NCBI RefSeq assembly: GCF_002979555.1
Contig: NZ_PCOZ01000003.1
Location: 372,001-436,000, forward strand
Direction of reading: 5' to 3'
DNA length: 64,000 nucleotides
From: Pseudomonas sp. MYb60
GTDB lineage: Bacteria > Pseudomonadota > Gammaproteobacteria > Pseudomonadales > Pseudomonadaceae
Notes under the pieces: generated by a model
What the model was told of the DNA's origin: nothing
What the model saw: only the letters and a program-made list of their open reading frames with translations
Databases searched by the model: none
Translations under genes and position numbers: made by a program
Shown here: piece by piece, positions 52,946 to 62,345 of the stretch
Numbering within the stretch: position 1 is the first letter of the stretch
Layout of the letters: every line of letters starts with the position of its first letter

Positions 52946-54061
52946 ATGCGTGAACTCGGAATCGGCTTGATCGGCACAGGCTTTATGGGCCGCGCCCATG
53001 CCTTGGCGTTCAACAACGCCCGGGCGGTTTTCGAACTGCCAGTACACCTCAAGCTGGCCGCCCTGGCCGACGCCGATACCGAACGCGCCCAGCGCTGCGC
53101 CAGGGACTGGGGGTTTGCCCAGGCCCATGGCGACTGGCAAGCGCTGATCAATGACCCCAGCGTCGATGTGGTCGCCATCACCACCCCCAACCATTTGCAC
53201 TACCCCATGGCCATGGCTGCGATCGCGGCGGGCAAGGCGGTGTATTGCGAAAAGCCCCTGGCCGTGAGCCTGGAACAAGCGCAGGCAATGCGCCGTGCCG
53301 CCAGCACCGCCGGTGTGGTCACACGGGTCGGCTACAACTATCAACATAACCCGATGATCGTGCTGGCCAGGCAGATGATTGCCAACGGCGAACTGGGCGA
53401 GATCATCAGCTTCCAGGGCGAGTTCAGCGAAGACTTCATGGCCGATCCGGCGTCGCCGTGGTCATGGCGCTGTGAAGTGGAGCATGCCGGCGGTGCGCTG
53501 GCGGACCTGGGCAGCCACTTGTTGTCGATGGCCCGCTACCTGGTCGGGCCAGTGGTCAGCGTGTGCGCCGACACCCAAACGGTTCACGCCCAACGCCCGG
53601 CAGTCAAAGGCAGCACCGAACACAAGGCCATCGCCGTGGACGACCAGGTCCACGCCCTGTTGCGCTTCGCCAACGGCGCGCGCGGCACGGTGAGCAGCAG
53701 CTGGCTCAAGCATGGCTACAAGAACCACTTGAGTTTCGAAATCAGCGGCACTCTAGGCACCCTGGCCTTCGATCAGGAGCGCTTGAATGAACTGCACCTG
53801 TGCCGAGTAGGCCAGCAAGGGTTCCAGCGCCTGCTGGCCGGCCCTGCCCTGCCTGGGTATGCGGCATTCAGCCCAGCGGCAGGGCATCAGCTGGGGTACA
53901 ACGAGTTGAAGACGCTGGAAGTGCAGGAGTTGATCCTGGCAGTGGCTGGCCAGGGAGCGGATGGCACTGACTTCGAAGGGGCTTGGGCAGTGGAGCAATT
54001 GGCGACCGCGATTCGTGTGGCGGCCAAGGAAGCGCGCTGGGTCAACGTTGAAGAGGTCTGA
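52946..54061 (+). CDS. Gfo/Idh/MocA-family oxidoreductase
   Basis: 371 residues. The N-terminal Rossmann motif is GLIGTGFMGRAH (Gly10, Gly12, Gly15), and the family signature EKP is at 102-104 (YCEKPLAVS). The C-terminal alpha/beta domain includes GGALADLGSHLLSMARYLVGP, with the catalytic-type Asp and His. These enzymes oxidise or reduce sugars and inositols with NAD(P). Together with the GGAA-N6-TTCC sites upstream, a role in inositol or a related polyol pathway is possible. No other sugar gene is near. AAAGGA precedes ATG 52946; a REPIN follows. Confidence 0.9.
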   Translation: MRELGIGLIGTGFMGRAHALAFNNARAVFELPVHLKLAALADADTERAQRCARDWGFAQAHGDWQALINDPSVDVVAITTPNHLHYPMAMAAIAAGKAVYCEKPLAVSLEQAQAMRRAASTAGVVTRVGYNYQHNPMIVLARQMIANGELGEIISFQGEFSEDFMADPASPWSWRCEVEHAGGALADLGSHLLSMARYLVGPVVSVCADTQTVHAQRPAVKGSTEHKAIAVDDQVHALLRFANGARGTVSSSWLKHGYKNHLSFEISGTLGTLAFDQERLNELHLCRVGQQGFQRLLAGPALPGYAAFSPAAGHQLGYNELKTLEVQELILAVAGQGADGTDFEGAWAVEQLATAIRVAAKEARWVNVEEV

Positions 54062-54079
54062 AGCCCAACTGAACCCCTT

Positions 54080-54166
54080 GTGGGAGCGGGCTTGCCTGTG
54101 AAGGCGGCGTATCAGTCAACGGATTTTCCAACTGATACACCGCGTTCACAGACCAGCCCGCTCCCC
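54080..54166. repeat. REPIN-like inverted repeat pair
   Basis: gtgggagcgggcttgcctgt plus gaa (54080-54102) and an inverted, slightly degenerate partner at 54145-54166 flank about 42 bases, containing the inner word tatcagt/actgata. It separates the convergent dehydrogenase and fadD genes. Confidence 0.8.
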
Positions 54167-54191
54167 TATTTCGATCAGCTGCAGCGTTGGA

Positions 54192-55895
54192 TCAACGCAA
54201 CACCCGGCGCAATACTTTGCCTACGGTAGTCTTGGGCAGTTCAGTGCTGCGGAACTCCACGTACCTGGGCACCTTGTAGCCCGTCAGGTACTCCCGGCAA
54301 TGCGCCAGAATCTGCTCCTGCGTCAGGCTCGGGTCCTTGCGCACCACGATGATCTTGACCTTCTCCCCGCTCACCCCGTCTTCCACCCCAATCGCTGCCA
54401 CTTCGGCCACGCCAGGGTGCAGCGCTACCACGTCCTCGATTTCATTGGGGTACACATTGAAGCCCGAGACCAGGATCATGTCCTTCTTGCGGTCCACCAG
54501 GCGGATGTAGCCGCGCGCGTCCATCACCCCGATGTCGCCGGTCGACAACCAGCCTTCGGCATCCAGCACCTCGGCGGTCGCCTCGGGGCGCTGCCAGTAG
54601 CCCTGCATCACCTGGGGCCCGCGTACTTGCAATTCGCCCTGCTCGCCGATCTCGGCCAGTTCTCCGTCCTCGCGCATGAACCGCACCCACGTCGACGGCA
54701 ATGGCACGCCGATGCTGCCGGTGAAGTCCATCTCGCGCATGCGGGCAATGTCGATGGGGCTGATGCTCACCACTGGCGAACACTCAGTCAGGCCGTAGCC
54801 TTCGATGATCGGCAGCCCGGTGACTTCCTTCCAACGCTTGGCCACCGCCGTGTGGGTGGCCATGCCGCCGGCGATCACCAGGCGCAGCTGGGAGAAGTCC
54901 CGCGCGCAAAATTCCTGGTTCTCCAGCAGGCCATTGAACAGGGTATTGACCCCGGCGATGCCGTTGAAGCGCTCCTTGCGCAGGATCATCTGCACCCGCT
55001 TCACGTCACGGGGGTTGGCGATCAGGATGTTGCGCCCGCCCAGGCACATAAACATCAGGCAGTTCACCGTCAGCGAAAAGATGTGATACAGCGGCAGCAA
55101 GGTCACGTTGGTTTCCTGCTGATTCTGGTCCAATTGGTCGCCGACCCACGCCTTGGCTTGCAGCAGATTGGCGATGATATTGCGGTGGCTGAGCATCACG
55201 CCCTTGGCGTCGCCCGTGGTGCCGCCGGTGTATTGCAAAAACGCCAGGTCATCGAGGCGCAGGTCCACCGGTACGTGGTTGAGGCCCCGGCCCTGTTTCA
55301 AGGTTTGATTGAACCGCACGGCGCCTGGCAGATTGAACGCCGGCACCTGCTTTTGAACCCGGCGCAGGATGAAGTTCATTGCCGCCCCCTTGAAGGTGCC
55401 CAGCAAGTCGCCAATGGCCGCCACCACCACGCGCTTGACACTGCTGCCGGCCACCACCTTTTCCAGGGTATGGGCGAAGTTTTCGAAGATCACCACGGTT
55501 TGCGCGCCGCTGTCCTTGAGCAGGTGCTTGAGTTCGTGGGCGGTGTACAGCGGGTTGACGTTGACCACCACCGCGCCGGCCAGAATCGTGCCCAGCAGGC
55601 AGATCGGGTACTGCAAGCAATTGGGCATCATCAACGCCACGCGGTCGCCCTTCTGCACACCCTGTGCCTGCAACCAGGCGGCAAAGGCGACACCCTGGAG
55701 GTGCCAGTCGGCGTAGGTCATTTCCGTGCCGATGCTGACGTAGGCCACCCGCTCCTGGAACCTGTCCAGGTGCTCCAGAAACACTTCGCGCAGCGACGGG
55801 TAGGCGTCGATGTCGGCATCGATGTCCGCAGGGACACCGGGCAGGTAGGCGTCCAACCAGATCCGTTCGGTTTGTTCCAGGCTTACAGCGTTCAT
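54192..55895 (-). CDS. Long-chain fatty-acid--CoA ligase (FadD type)
   Basis: 567 residues, the usual FadD size. The AMP-binding motif YTGGTTGDAKGVMLSHRN lies near residue 215, EGYGLTECSP in the middle and GWLSTGDIGVMDARGYIRLVDRKKDMI near the C-terminus, ending PKTTVGKVLRR with the catalytic lysine. It activates fatty acids with ATP and CoA for the oxidation enzymes encoded upstream in the same cluster. ATG 55895 follows AAGGAG at good spacing; a longer frame to 55970 does not resemble the family. It starts 31 bp after the thiolase gene on the same strand. Confidence 0.92.
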   Translation of the reverse strand: MNAVSLEQTERIWLDAYLPGVPADIDADIDAYPSLREVFLEHLDRFQERVAYVSIGTEMTYADWHLQGVAFAAWLQAQGVQKGDRVALMMPNCLQYPICLLGTILAGAVVVNVNPLYTAHELKHLLKDSGAQTVVIFENFAHTLEKVVAGSSVKRVVVAAIGDLLGTFKGAAMNFILRRVQKQVPAFNLPGAVRFNQTLKQGRGLNHVPVDLRLDDLAFLQYTGGTTGDAKGVMLSHRNIIANLLQAKAWVGDQLDQNQQETNVTLLPLYHIFSLTVNCLMFMCLGGRNILIANPRDVKRVQMILRKERFNGIAGVNTLFNGLLENQEFCARDFSQLRLVIAGGMATHTAVAKRWKEVTGLPIIEGYGLTECSPVVSISPIDIARMREMDFTGSIGVPLPSTWVRFMREDGELAEIGEQGELQVRGPQVMQGYWQRPEATAEVLDAEGWLSTGDIGVMDARGYIRLVDRKKDMILVSGFNVYPNEIEDVVALHPGVAEVAAIGVEDGVSGEKVKIIVVRKDPSLTQEQILAHCREYLTGYKVPRYVEFRSTELPKTTVGKVLRRVLR

Positions 55896-55926
55896 GGCAG
55901 TCTCCTTGTTGTTGTTTTTATTAACG

Positions 55927-57225
55927 CTATTTTTCGACGATGGCAGTAATACCCAGCCCGCCTGCCGCACAGATGGAGATCAGGCCGCGCCCGCCGCCGT
56001 TCGCGTGGATGATCTTGGCCAACGTCGCCAATTGGCGCCCACCCGTTGCGGCAAAGGGGTGGCCGCAGCCCAGCGAACCGCCGTTGACGTTCATCCTGGC
56101 ACGGTCGATGGGCCCCAGCGGCGCGTCCAGGCCCAGGCGATCGCGACAGTAATCTGCGTCTTCCCAGGCCTTGAGCGTGCACAGCACCTGGGCGGCGAAG
56201 GCTTCGTGAATTTCAAAGAAATCGAAGTCATTGAAGCTCAGGCCTTCACGCTTGAGCATGCGCGGCACGGCATAAACCGGCGCCATCAACAGACCCTCGG
56301 TACCGTCGACAAAATTCACCGCGGCCGTCTCGCCGGTGCGCAGATAAGCCAGCACCGTCCAGCCGTGCTCGGCGGCCCATTCCTCACTGGCCAGCAACAC
56401 CACCGAGGCGCCATCGGTCAGCGGCGTGGAGTTGCCGGCCGTGAGGGTGCCGTTCTGGCGATCGTAGGCCGGGGACAGCCCGGCGAGTTTTTCCAGGCTG
56501 GCGTCGGCCCGCAGGTTGTTGTCCCGAGCGAGGCCGCGGTGGGGGCTGATCAGGTCGTCGAAGAAACCGCGCCGGTAGGCCGCGTCGAGGCGCTGATGGC
56601 TGGTGAGGGTCAGTTCATCCTGGGCCAGCCGCTTGATCTGCCAACGCTTGGCCATTTCTTCGCAATGCTCGCCCATGGACAGGCCCGTGCGCGGCTCGCC
56701 ATTGCGCGGCAACAACGGTTTGAACACCATTGACGGACGAACCTTCAGCAGCGCCTTCAACGTGTCACCCATGCCCTTGGCGCGGTTGGCCGCGAGCAAG
56801 GTGTGACGCAAGGACTCATTGATACCGATGGGCGCGTCGGAGGTGGTGTCAGCACCACCGGCAATGCCCACGTCGATTTGGCCAAGGGCGATCTTGTTCG
56901 CCACCAGCAATGCAGCTTCCAGGCCGGTGCCACAGGCTTGCTGCACATCGTAGGCTGGCGTGTCCGGGGACAAGGTGGTGGACAGCAGCGCCTCACGCGC
57001 CAGGTTGAAATCCCGCGAATGCTTGATGACTGCACCGGCGGCAAACTCGCCAAGGCGCTGGCCATGCAAGTTGTAGCGGTCCACCAGGCCTTGCAGCGCG
57101 GCCACCAGCAGATCCTGGTTGCTGTCGTGGGCGTACACGGTGTTGGAGCGGGCAAACGGGATGCGGTTGCCGCCGATGATCGCCACGCGGCGAACCGGGG
57201 TTGGGTTGAAGCTGTAGTCAGTCAT
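55927..57225 (-). CDS. Acetyl-CoA C-acyltransferase (thiolase, FadI-like)
   Basis: 432 residues. Thiolase catalytic residues are in place: nucleophile Cys98 (QACGTGLEA), His340 (EIHEAF), His389 (GCGHPFAATG) and Cys419 (ICAAGG). The enzyme cleaves 3-ketoacyl-CoA with CoA, the last step of beta-oxidation; biosynthetic condensation is the reverse possibility. The context with FadE, a FabG-like reductase and a MaoC hydratase favours degradation. Its start overlaps the MaoC gene by four bases (ATGA). Confidence 0.92.
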   Translation of the reverse strand: MTDYSFNPTPVRRVAIIGGNRIPFARSNTVYAHDSNQDLLVAALQGLVDRYNLHGQRLGEFAAGAVIKHSRDFNLAREALLSTTLSPDTPAYDVQQACGTGLEAALLVANKIALGQIDVGIAGGADTTSDAPIGINESLRHTLLAANRAKGMGDTLKALLKVRPSMVFKPLLPRNGEPRTGLSMGEHCEEMAKRWQIKRLAQDELTLTSHQRLDAAYRRGFFDDLISPHRGLARDNNLRADASLEKLAGLSPAYDRQNGTLTAGNSTPLTDGASVVLLASEEWAAEHGWTVLAYLRTGETAAVNFVDGTEGLLMAPVYAVPRMLKREGLSFNDFDFFEIHEAFAAQVLCTLKAWEDADYCRDRLGLDAPLGPIDRARMNVNGGSLGCGHPFAATGGRQLATLAKIIHANGGGRGLISICAAGGLGITAIVEK

Positions 57226-58112
57226 TTAAAGCTCTCTTTCCAGACGAACAGTCCGCGCATGTGGGGCTTGTCACCCGCGACATTGCGGACGTCGAATTCA
57301 CGGCGCGGACCCGCTACCGGATGGCTCCACAGCGCGACCTGGCCGGGCAGGAAAATCGGCAGTTTGAAGACGCAATGGGCCTCCGCCTGGTCCAATCCTC
57401 CGGGCGGTTGCTGGGCGGCGAGCGCACGGCCAAAGGTCCACATGCCGTGGGCGATGGCGCGGCGAAAGCCGAAAATTTTTGCGCCGATCAGCGAGGTGTG
57501 GATCGGGTTGAAATCGCCCGAGACCTTGGCAAAGCGCCGGCCCAGGTCGGCGGGCAGGACCCAGCGTTGAGTGCGCAGCAAGCCCTCCTCTTCCAAGGGC
57601 AGCACGTCGTCCCAGGGCTCGCCGACCGGGTCTTTGACGTCCCGACGCAAGTAGAGGCTGTCGCTCTCCCATACCAGCGTGCCGGCACTGTAGGCTCGCG
57701 TGGCGATGCTCAGCGCCTGGCCCTTCGGATGGGCGACCCAACGCTCGCAGTACACCTCCAGGCGCAACGCCTGGCCTTCGTGCAGGCGCTGGTGCTGACG
57801 AATACGATTGGCCAGGTGCACCATCCCGCTGGCCGGGTAAGGAAAACTCGGGCGAGTCAACAGCATCAGGTGCAACGGGAACGCCAGCACGTGCGGGTAG
57901 GACAACGGCACACCCTGCTCGCGGCGAAAGCCACAGGCACGGCCATAAGCGGTGATGCCCGCGGCGGACAACGCCACCGCCGAGCGCACCAGGCGCTCCT
58001 TGGGCAATGCAGGCGCACCGTCGAGCGTGGGTTTGCGCAGGGCACGCACGCCATCCAACAGCAGGCGGGTGCGCGATGGCGGTGGGTCGATAATCTGCGT
58101 CACGTAGTCCAT
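57222..58112 (-). CDS. MaoC-like hydratase
   Basis: 296 residues with a C-terminal hot-dog fold. The hydratase motif is SGDFNPIHTSLIGAKIFGF, followed by AIAHGMWTFG; Asp and His of this motif are the catalytic pair of enoyl-CoA hydratases 2. The N-terminal 150 residues resemble a second, degenerate hot-dog domain. The enzyme would hydrate trans-2-enoyl-CoA. ATG 58112 is four bases beyond the SDR stop, and a longer frame to 58229 runs inside that gene. Both flanks point to translational coupling in the operon. Confidence 0.88.
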   Translation of the reverse strand: MDYVTQIIDPPPSRTRLLLDGVRALRKPTLDGAPALPKERLVRSAVALSAAGITAYGRACGFRREQGVPLSYPHVLAFPLHLMLLTRPSFPYPASGMVHLANRIRQHQRLHEGQALRLEVYCERWVAHPKGQALSIATRAYSAGTLVWESDSLYLRRDVKDPVGEPWDDVLPLEEEGLLRTQRWVLPADLGRRFAKVSGDFNPIHTSLIGAKIFGFRRAIAHGMWTFGRALAAQQPPGGLDQAEAHCVFKLPIFLPGQVALWSHPVAGPRREFDVRNVAGDKPHMRGLFVWKESFK

Positions 58113-58116
58113 GAAC

Positions 58117-59460
58117 TCAGGCTCCCAGCAGACTTTGGCCGCACACGCGCACGACTTGACCGTTGACCCCGCCGGATGCAGGGTGCGCCAGCCAAACGAT
58201 GGTCTCGGCCACATCAATGGGCAGTCCACCTTGGGACAGTGAATTCAGGCGTCGCCCCGCTTGACGGATCATCAGCGGGATCTTCGCGGTCATTTGGGTT
58301 TCGATGAACCCGGGCGCCACCGCATTCACAGTGACATGTTGCGCCGCTGCACGCGGTGCCAGGCCTTGCACCAGGCCAATCACCCCGGCCTTGGAGGTGG
58401 CGTAGTTGCTTTGCCCGAGGTTGCCGGCGATGCCGGAAATCGACGACACGCATACGATGCGTCCACCGGGGTTCAATCCCTGGTTTGCCAGCAACGCATC
58501 ACTCAGTTGCCACGGTGCCTCGAGGTTGACCGCCAGCACGCTACGCCACGCGGCCTCGGTCATTTTGACGATAGTCTTGTCACGGGTGATGCCCGCGTTG
58601 TGCACCACCACGTCAAAGGCGCCGTACTGGCCGACATGCGCTTGCAGCAGTGCGACGGCGTCCGCTGCGGTGATATCCAGGGGCAGCGCCGAACCACCGA
58701 CACTCTCCGCCGCCTGGTGCAGCGCTCCCTGCGCCTGGGGCACATCCACGCACACCACATGGGCGCCGTCCCGCGCCAACACCTGGGCAATCGCCAAGCC
58801 GATGCCACGGGAAGCACCGGTGACCAGCGCGCGGCGGCCAGCGAAGGGTTTGTCCCAGTTGACCGCAACCTGGCCGTCCACCGATGTGTCCAAACGCACC
58901 ACTTGCCCTGAAACATACGCTGAACGGCGCGACAGAAAGAAGCGCAGGCTGCTGTCCAGTGCGTCTTCGGCGCCCGGTGCCACGTAGATCAATTGCACGG
59001 TGATCGCCCGGCGCAGTTCCTTGGCCAGCGAGCGCACCAACCCTTCAAGGGCGCGTTGTGCGATGGCGTGGGGCACGTCCCGGCAATGTTCCGGCGCGGT
59101 ACCGAGCACCACCACACGGCCATGCTGAACAAGGCGCTTGGCATTGGCATGGAAGAATACATACAGCTCGTCCAATTGCTGTAGATCGGCCACGGCACTG
59201 GCATCAAACACCGCGCCCTGCACGCTCACCGTGGATGGCGCCTTGAGCGTGGCCGGGGTGGCGATGACCGTGTCGGTGGCCGCGAAAACCCGTTGCACCT
59301 CGGCGGCCAGGCGCCCTGCCCCGGCGATGATCACCGGGTTGGCCAAACCCTGTTGGCCGCTGCGATGGCGTTGCAGCGGCAAAGGTTGCGGTAAACCGAC
59401 GGCCTGGGCCAGACGACGGCCCCAAGGGGAATTGACGAAGGAAAGGTAGCTGTCGCTCAT
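58117..59460 (-). CDS. Long FabG-like 3-oxoacyl reductase (two SDR domains)
   Basis: 447 residues, much longer than classical FabG (about 245). The first 200 residues form an SDR-like domain without a clear cofactor motif. The second carries TGASRGIG (214-221), HNAG (287-290), Ser340, Tyr353 and Lys357 (YATSK). This is the high-molecular-weight FabG layout (as FabG4 of mycobacteria), reported to act on CoA-bound substrates with NADH. In this cluster it would oxidise 3-hydroxyacyl-CoA. ATG 59460 was chosen; a GTG 12 bases upstream is possible and neither has a strong Shine-Dalgarno. Confidence 0.88.
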   Translation of the reverse strand: MSDSYLSFVNSPWGRRLAQAVGLPQPLPLQRHRSGQQGLANPVIIAGAGRLAAEVQRVFAATDTVIATPATLKAPSTVSVQGAVFDASAVADLQQLDELYVFFHANAKRLVQHGRVVVLGTAPEHCRDVPHAIAQRALEGLVRSLAKELRRAITVQLIYVAPGAEDALDSSLRFFLSRRSAYVSGQVVRLDTSVDGQVAVNWDKPFAGRRALVTGASRGIGLAIAQVLARDGAHVVCVDVPQAQGALHQAAESVGGSALPLDITAADAVALLQAHVGQYGAFDVVVHNAGITRDKTIVKMTEAAWRSVLAVNLEAPWQLSDALLANQGLNPGGRIVCVSSISGIAGNLGQSNYATSKAGVIGLVQGLAPRAAAQHVTVNAVAPGFIETQMTAKIPLMIRQAGRRLNSLSQGGLPIDVAETIVWLAHPASGGVNGQVVRVCGQSLLGA

Positions 59461-59498
59461 AGGTAGACCCACTGTCTTGGCGTGTGAACCCGTTCAAG

Positions 59499-59581
59499 GT
59501 GGGAGTTGGCTTACCTGCGATGGCGTCACCTCGGTGTCTGTGACGGACCGAACGTCTGCATCGCAGCAAGCCAGCTCTCAC
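59499..59581. repeat. REPIN-like inverted repeat pair
   Basis: gtgggagttggcttacctgc plus gatg (59499-59522) and an inverted, slightly diverged partner (59559-59581) flank 36 bases. It lies between the reductase gene and fadE, both on the minus strand, so the beta-oxidation genes may be two transcription units. Confidence 0.8.
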
Positions 59582-59606
59582 ACTGACCGCGTACATTCAG
59601 TGCCAC

Positions 59607-62132
59607 TCAATTAACCGAGGCGTTTTCGCCTTGGGCGTTACGACGCTTGGTCGCGGGCTCCAACGCTTGCTTACGCTGCTGCAACGCCTCCAGCAATCCG
59701 AAGTCCTGCGGGAAGTCGTCGACCTGGATGGCGTGGTCGGCGTACTCCACGTAGCGCCCCAGCAGTGCGTCTTCGTCGTCGCTGATCAGGTCCAGCGCCC
59801 GCGCCTTCACGCGCCAGGCAGTGAACGCTGTGGCAGAAATCGGCATCGGCTCGATCAGGCCTTGCTTGACCGCAGACTTGAGGCGCGTCTCGACCAACGC
59901 CACTTGCGGCAACAGCCGGAAACCCAGTTCGCCGTAAGCCAGCTTGTCGATTTCCGCCCTCGGTATATAGGAGTTCGCCAGTAAACGGTCGCGGGTTTCC
60001 CCCGGGGTCTGCACCACGTCCGCGACCTGGGCCAGTAAGCGGTCCGAGGGTTTACGCAGTGGAATGCCGAACGGGAAACTCAAGCCGCGTACCACGGCAG
60101 CAGCAGGTTTGGAGGGATAGTTGTCGAGCACTTCGGCCAGGGCTTCATGGGCACGCAGCAATGCATCCTGGGCTGACCAGTGCACCAGCGGCAGGTCGGC
60201 CTGGGGCCGGCCGTCATCCTCGAAGCGCTTGAGCACGCAGGACAAAATGTACAGCTGCGACAGAATATCCCCCAGGCGCCCGGTGATACTTTCCTTGCGC
60301 TTGAGGGCGCCGCCCAGCACGCCCATGGAAACGTCCGAGATCAACGCGAGCACCACCGACAGACGATTGGCCTGGCGATAGTAGGACGCCAGCGCTGGGT
60401 CGGTCTTGGCCGGGGCGGAAATGAGCCGGCCGGCCGTAAGGGAATGCACCGCTGCACGCACGGTATTGGCAAGCACAAAACTCACATGACCGAACATTGC
60501 GCTGTCGAAGTCTGCCAGCGCCTGACGCCGATCCGGGTTGCGCGCGGCCTCCATCTCGCGGAACACATACGGATGGCAACGGATCAGCCCCTGGCCATAG
60601 ATGATCAGGCAGCGGGTCATGATGTTCGCGCCTTCCACAGTAATGGCGATGGGGCTTTGCTGGTAAGCGCGGGCCAGGAAATTGTTCGGGCCCATGCAGA
60701 TGCCCTTGCCTGCAACGATGTCCATGCCGTCATTGACGATGATCCGCGCACGCTCGGTGACGTGGTACTTGGCGATGGCCGAGATCACCGAAGGTTTTTC
60801 ACCTGCATCCAGCGACGCCACCGACACCTTGCGCACCGCATCGCAGGCATACAGGTGCCCGGCCATGCGCGCGAGTGGCGCCTGCACGCCTTCAAATTTT
60901 CCGATAGGCAAGCCAAACTGTTTACGCATGGCAGCGTAGGCCGTGGTACCACGCACCGCGACCTTGCCCAGGCCGACGTTGGCCGACGGCAAGGAAATCG
61001 CCCGCCCCGCCGCCAGGCATTCCATCAACATGCGCCAGCCGTTGCCAACCTGTTCGCGGCCACCGATCACCCATTCCAGCGGAATGAAAACATCCTTGCC
61101 GGTAGTAGGACCGTTCTGGAACACGGCATTGAGTGGCCAATGGCGACGGCCACTGTTCACCCCCGGATGGGACGTTGGAATCAGGGCACAGGTGATGCCC
61201 AGCGAACCGGGAGCGCCAAGCAAGCCGTCCGGGTCTTCCGCGCGAAAGGCCAGGCCCAGCACCGTGGCAATCGGCCCCAGGGTGATGTAGCGCTTGTCCC
61301 AGGTCACACGAAAACCCAGTACTTCCTCACCTTCGTGGGTGCCTTTGCAGACGATGCCCAAGTCGGGAATCGCTCCCGCGTCGGAGCCTGCATAGGGGCT
61401 GGTCAACGCAAAGCACGGGATGTCTTCACCGCGCGCCAGGCGTGGCAGGTAGTAATTGCGCTGGGCGTCGGTGCCGTAATGCAAGAGCAATTCGGCTGGC
61501 CCCAGGGAGTTGGGCACCATCACCGAAATCGCCGCCGCCGAGCAGCGCGTCGACAGTTTCATCACCACCTGGGAATGCGCGTAGTGGGAGAAACCCTTGC
61601 CGCCGTATTGCTTGGGAATGATCATGCCGAGGAACCCGGCGTCCTTGGTGTACTGCCAGCCTTGGGGCGACATGTCCTGCCAGATCTGGGTGGTTTCCCA
61701 GTCGTTGGCGATGTCGCACAGGGTTTCCACTTCGTTGTCGAGGAAGGCTTGCTCCTCGGCACTGAGGCTCGCCGGCGCGGCCTGCAGCAGGCGCTCCCAG
61801 TTTGGCTTGCCGCTGAACAGCTCGGCGTCCCACCACACGGTGCCAGACTCGATAGCGGCGCGCTCGGTGTCGGACATCGCCGGCATGATGCTGCGAAACA
61901 GGCCCAGGGCCTTGCCGGTCAGCGCGCGACGCCGCAAGGGTTTGACCGCCAGCAACAATGCGGGCGCGATCACCACCACCGCAGCGACGGTGGCGCCGGA
62001 AGCGCCGACCCCGTTGAACAGATAACCCGCCGCCAACCAGATGAGGCCTGCGCCCAACCAGAGGATGGCGGCAGCTTGTCGATACGCCAGGGCAATCGCT
62101 GCTGCGACACCCGCCAATAACCAGATAACCAT
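59607..62132 (-). CDS. fadE: Acyl-CoA dehydrogenase, FadE type
   Basis: 841 residues, close to E. coli FadE. The N-terminal hydrophobic pair (VIWLLAGVAAAIALAYRQ and ILWLGAGLIWLAAGYLF) anchors it at the membrane. The dehydrogenase core follows with ALTSPYAGSDAGAIPD, ITVEGANIMTRCLIIYGQG and the C-terminal extension typical of FadE. The flavoenzyme makes trans-2-enoyl-CoA from acyl-CoA. ATG 62132 was chosen since GAGG lies seven bases upstream; a longer frame to 62165 lacks this. It lies between the FadL-like porin gene and the reductase gene on the same strand. Confidence 0.93.
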   Translation of the reverse strand: MVIWLLAGVAAAIALAYRQAAAILWLGAGLIWLAAGYLFNGVGASGATVAAVVVIAPALLLAVKPLRRRALTGKALGLFRSIMPAMSDTERAAIESGTVWWDAELFSGKPNWERLLQAAPASLSAEEQAFLDNEVETLCDIANDWETTQIWQDMSPQGWQYTKDAGFLGMIIPKQYGGKGFSHYAHSQVVMKLSTRCSAAAISVMVPNSLGPAELLLHYGTDAQRNYYLPRLARGEDIPCFALTSPYAGSDAGAIPDLGIVCKGTHEGEEVLGFRVTWDKRYITLGPIATVLGLAFRAEDPDGLLGAPGSLGITCALIPTSHPGVNSGRRHWPLNAVFQNGPTTGKDVFIPLEWVIGGREQVGNGWRMLMECLAAGRAISLPSANVGLGKVAVRGTTAYAAMRKQFGLPIGKFEGVQAPLARMAGHLYACDAVRKVSVASLDAGEKPSVISAIAKYHVTERARIIVNDGMDIVAGKGICMGPNNFLARAYQQSPIAITVEGANIMTRCLIIYGQGLIRCHPYVFREMEAARNPDRRQALADFDSAMFGHVSFVLANTVRAAVHSLTAGRLISAPAKTDPALASYYRQANRLSVVLALISDVSMGVLGGALKRKESITGRLGDILSQLYILSCVLKRFEDDGRPQADLPLVHWSAQDALLRAHEALAEVLDNYPSKPAAAVVRGLSFPFGIPLRKPSDRLLAQVADVVQTPGETRDRLLANSYIPRAEIDKLAYGELGFRLLPQVALVETRLKSAVKQGLIEPMPISATAFTAWRVKARALDLISDDEDALLGRYVEYADHAIQVDDFPQDFGLLEALQQRKQALEPATKRRNAQGENASVN

Positions 62133-62219
62133 GGGATACCTCGACTCGTTTAGACCACACTGCAAATCCGCAACGCCAGATTCAAATTATGTTTTGAAAT
62201 TTTTATTTAATCGCTAGGC

Positions 62220-62247
62220 AAAAAAAACGCGGCTGAACCTGTCAGCC
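62220..62247 (-). terminator. Terminator after the FadL-like gene
   Basis: On the minus strand GGCTGAC...TCAGCC (62231-62247) forms a six-pair stem with a short loop, then GCG and a tract of eight T (62220-62227). It lies about 100 bases after the porin stop and 88 bases before the fadE start, so fadE probably has its own promoter. Confidence 0.7.
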
Positions 62248-62345
62248 TTCCCGTTCCGATACAACACCGTGCACGTGAGGATGAACCACTGGACGAAGGC
62301 AACACGATGCGCTTGGCACCCTCCTCCCTCATCCTCGACGAGCCG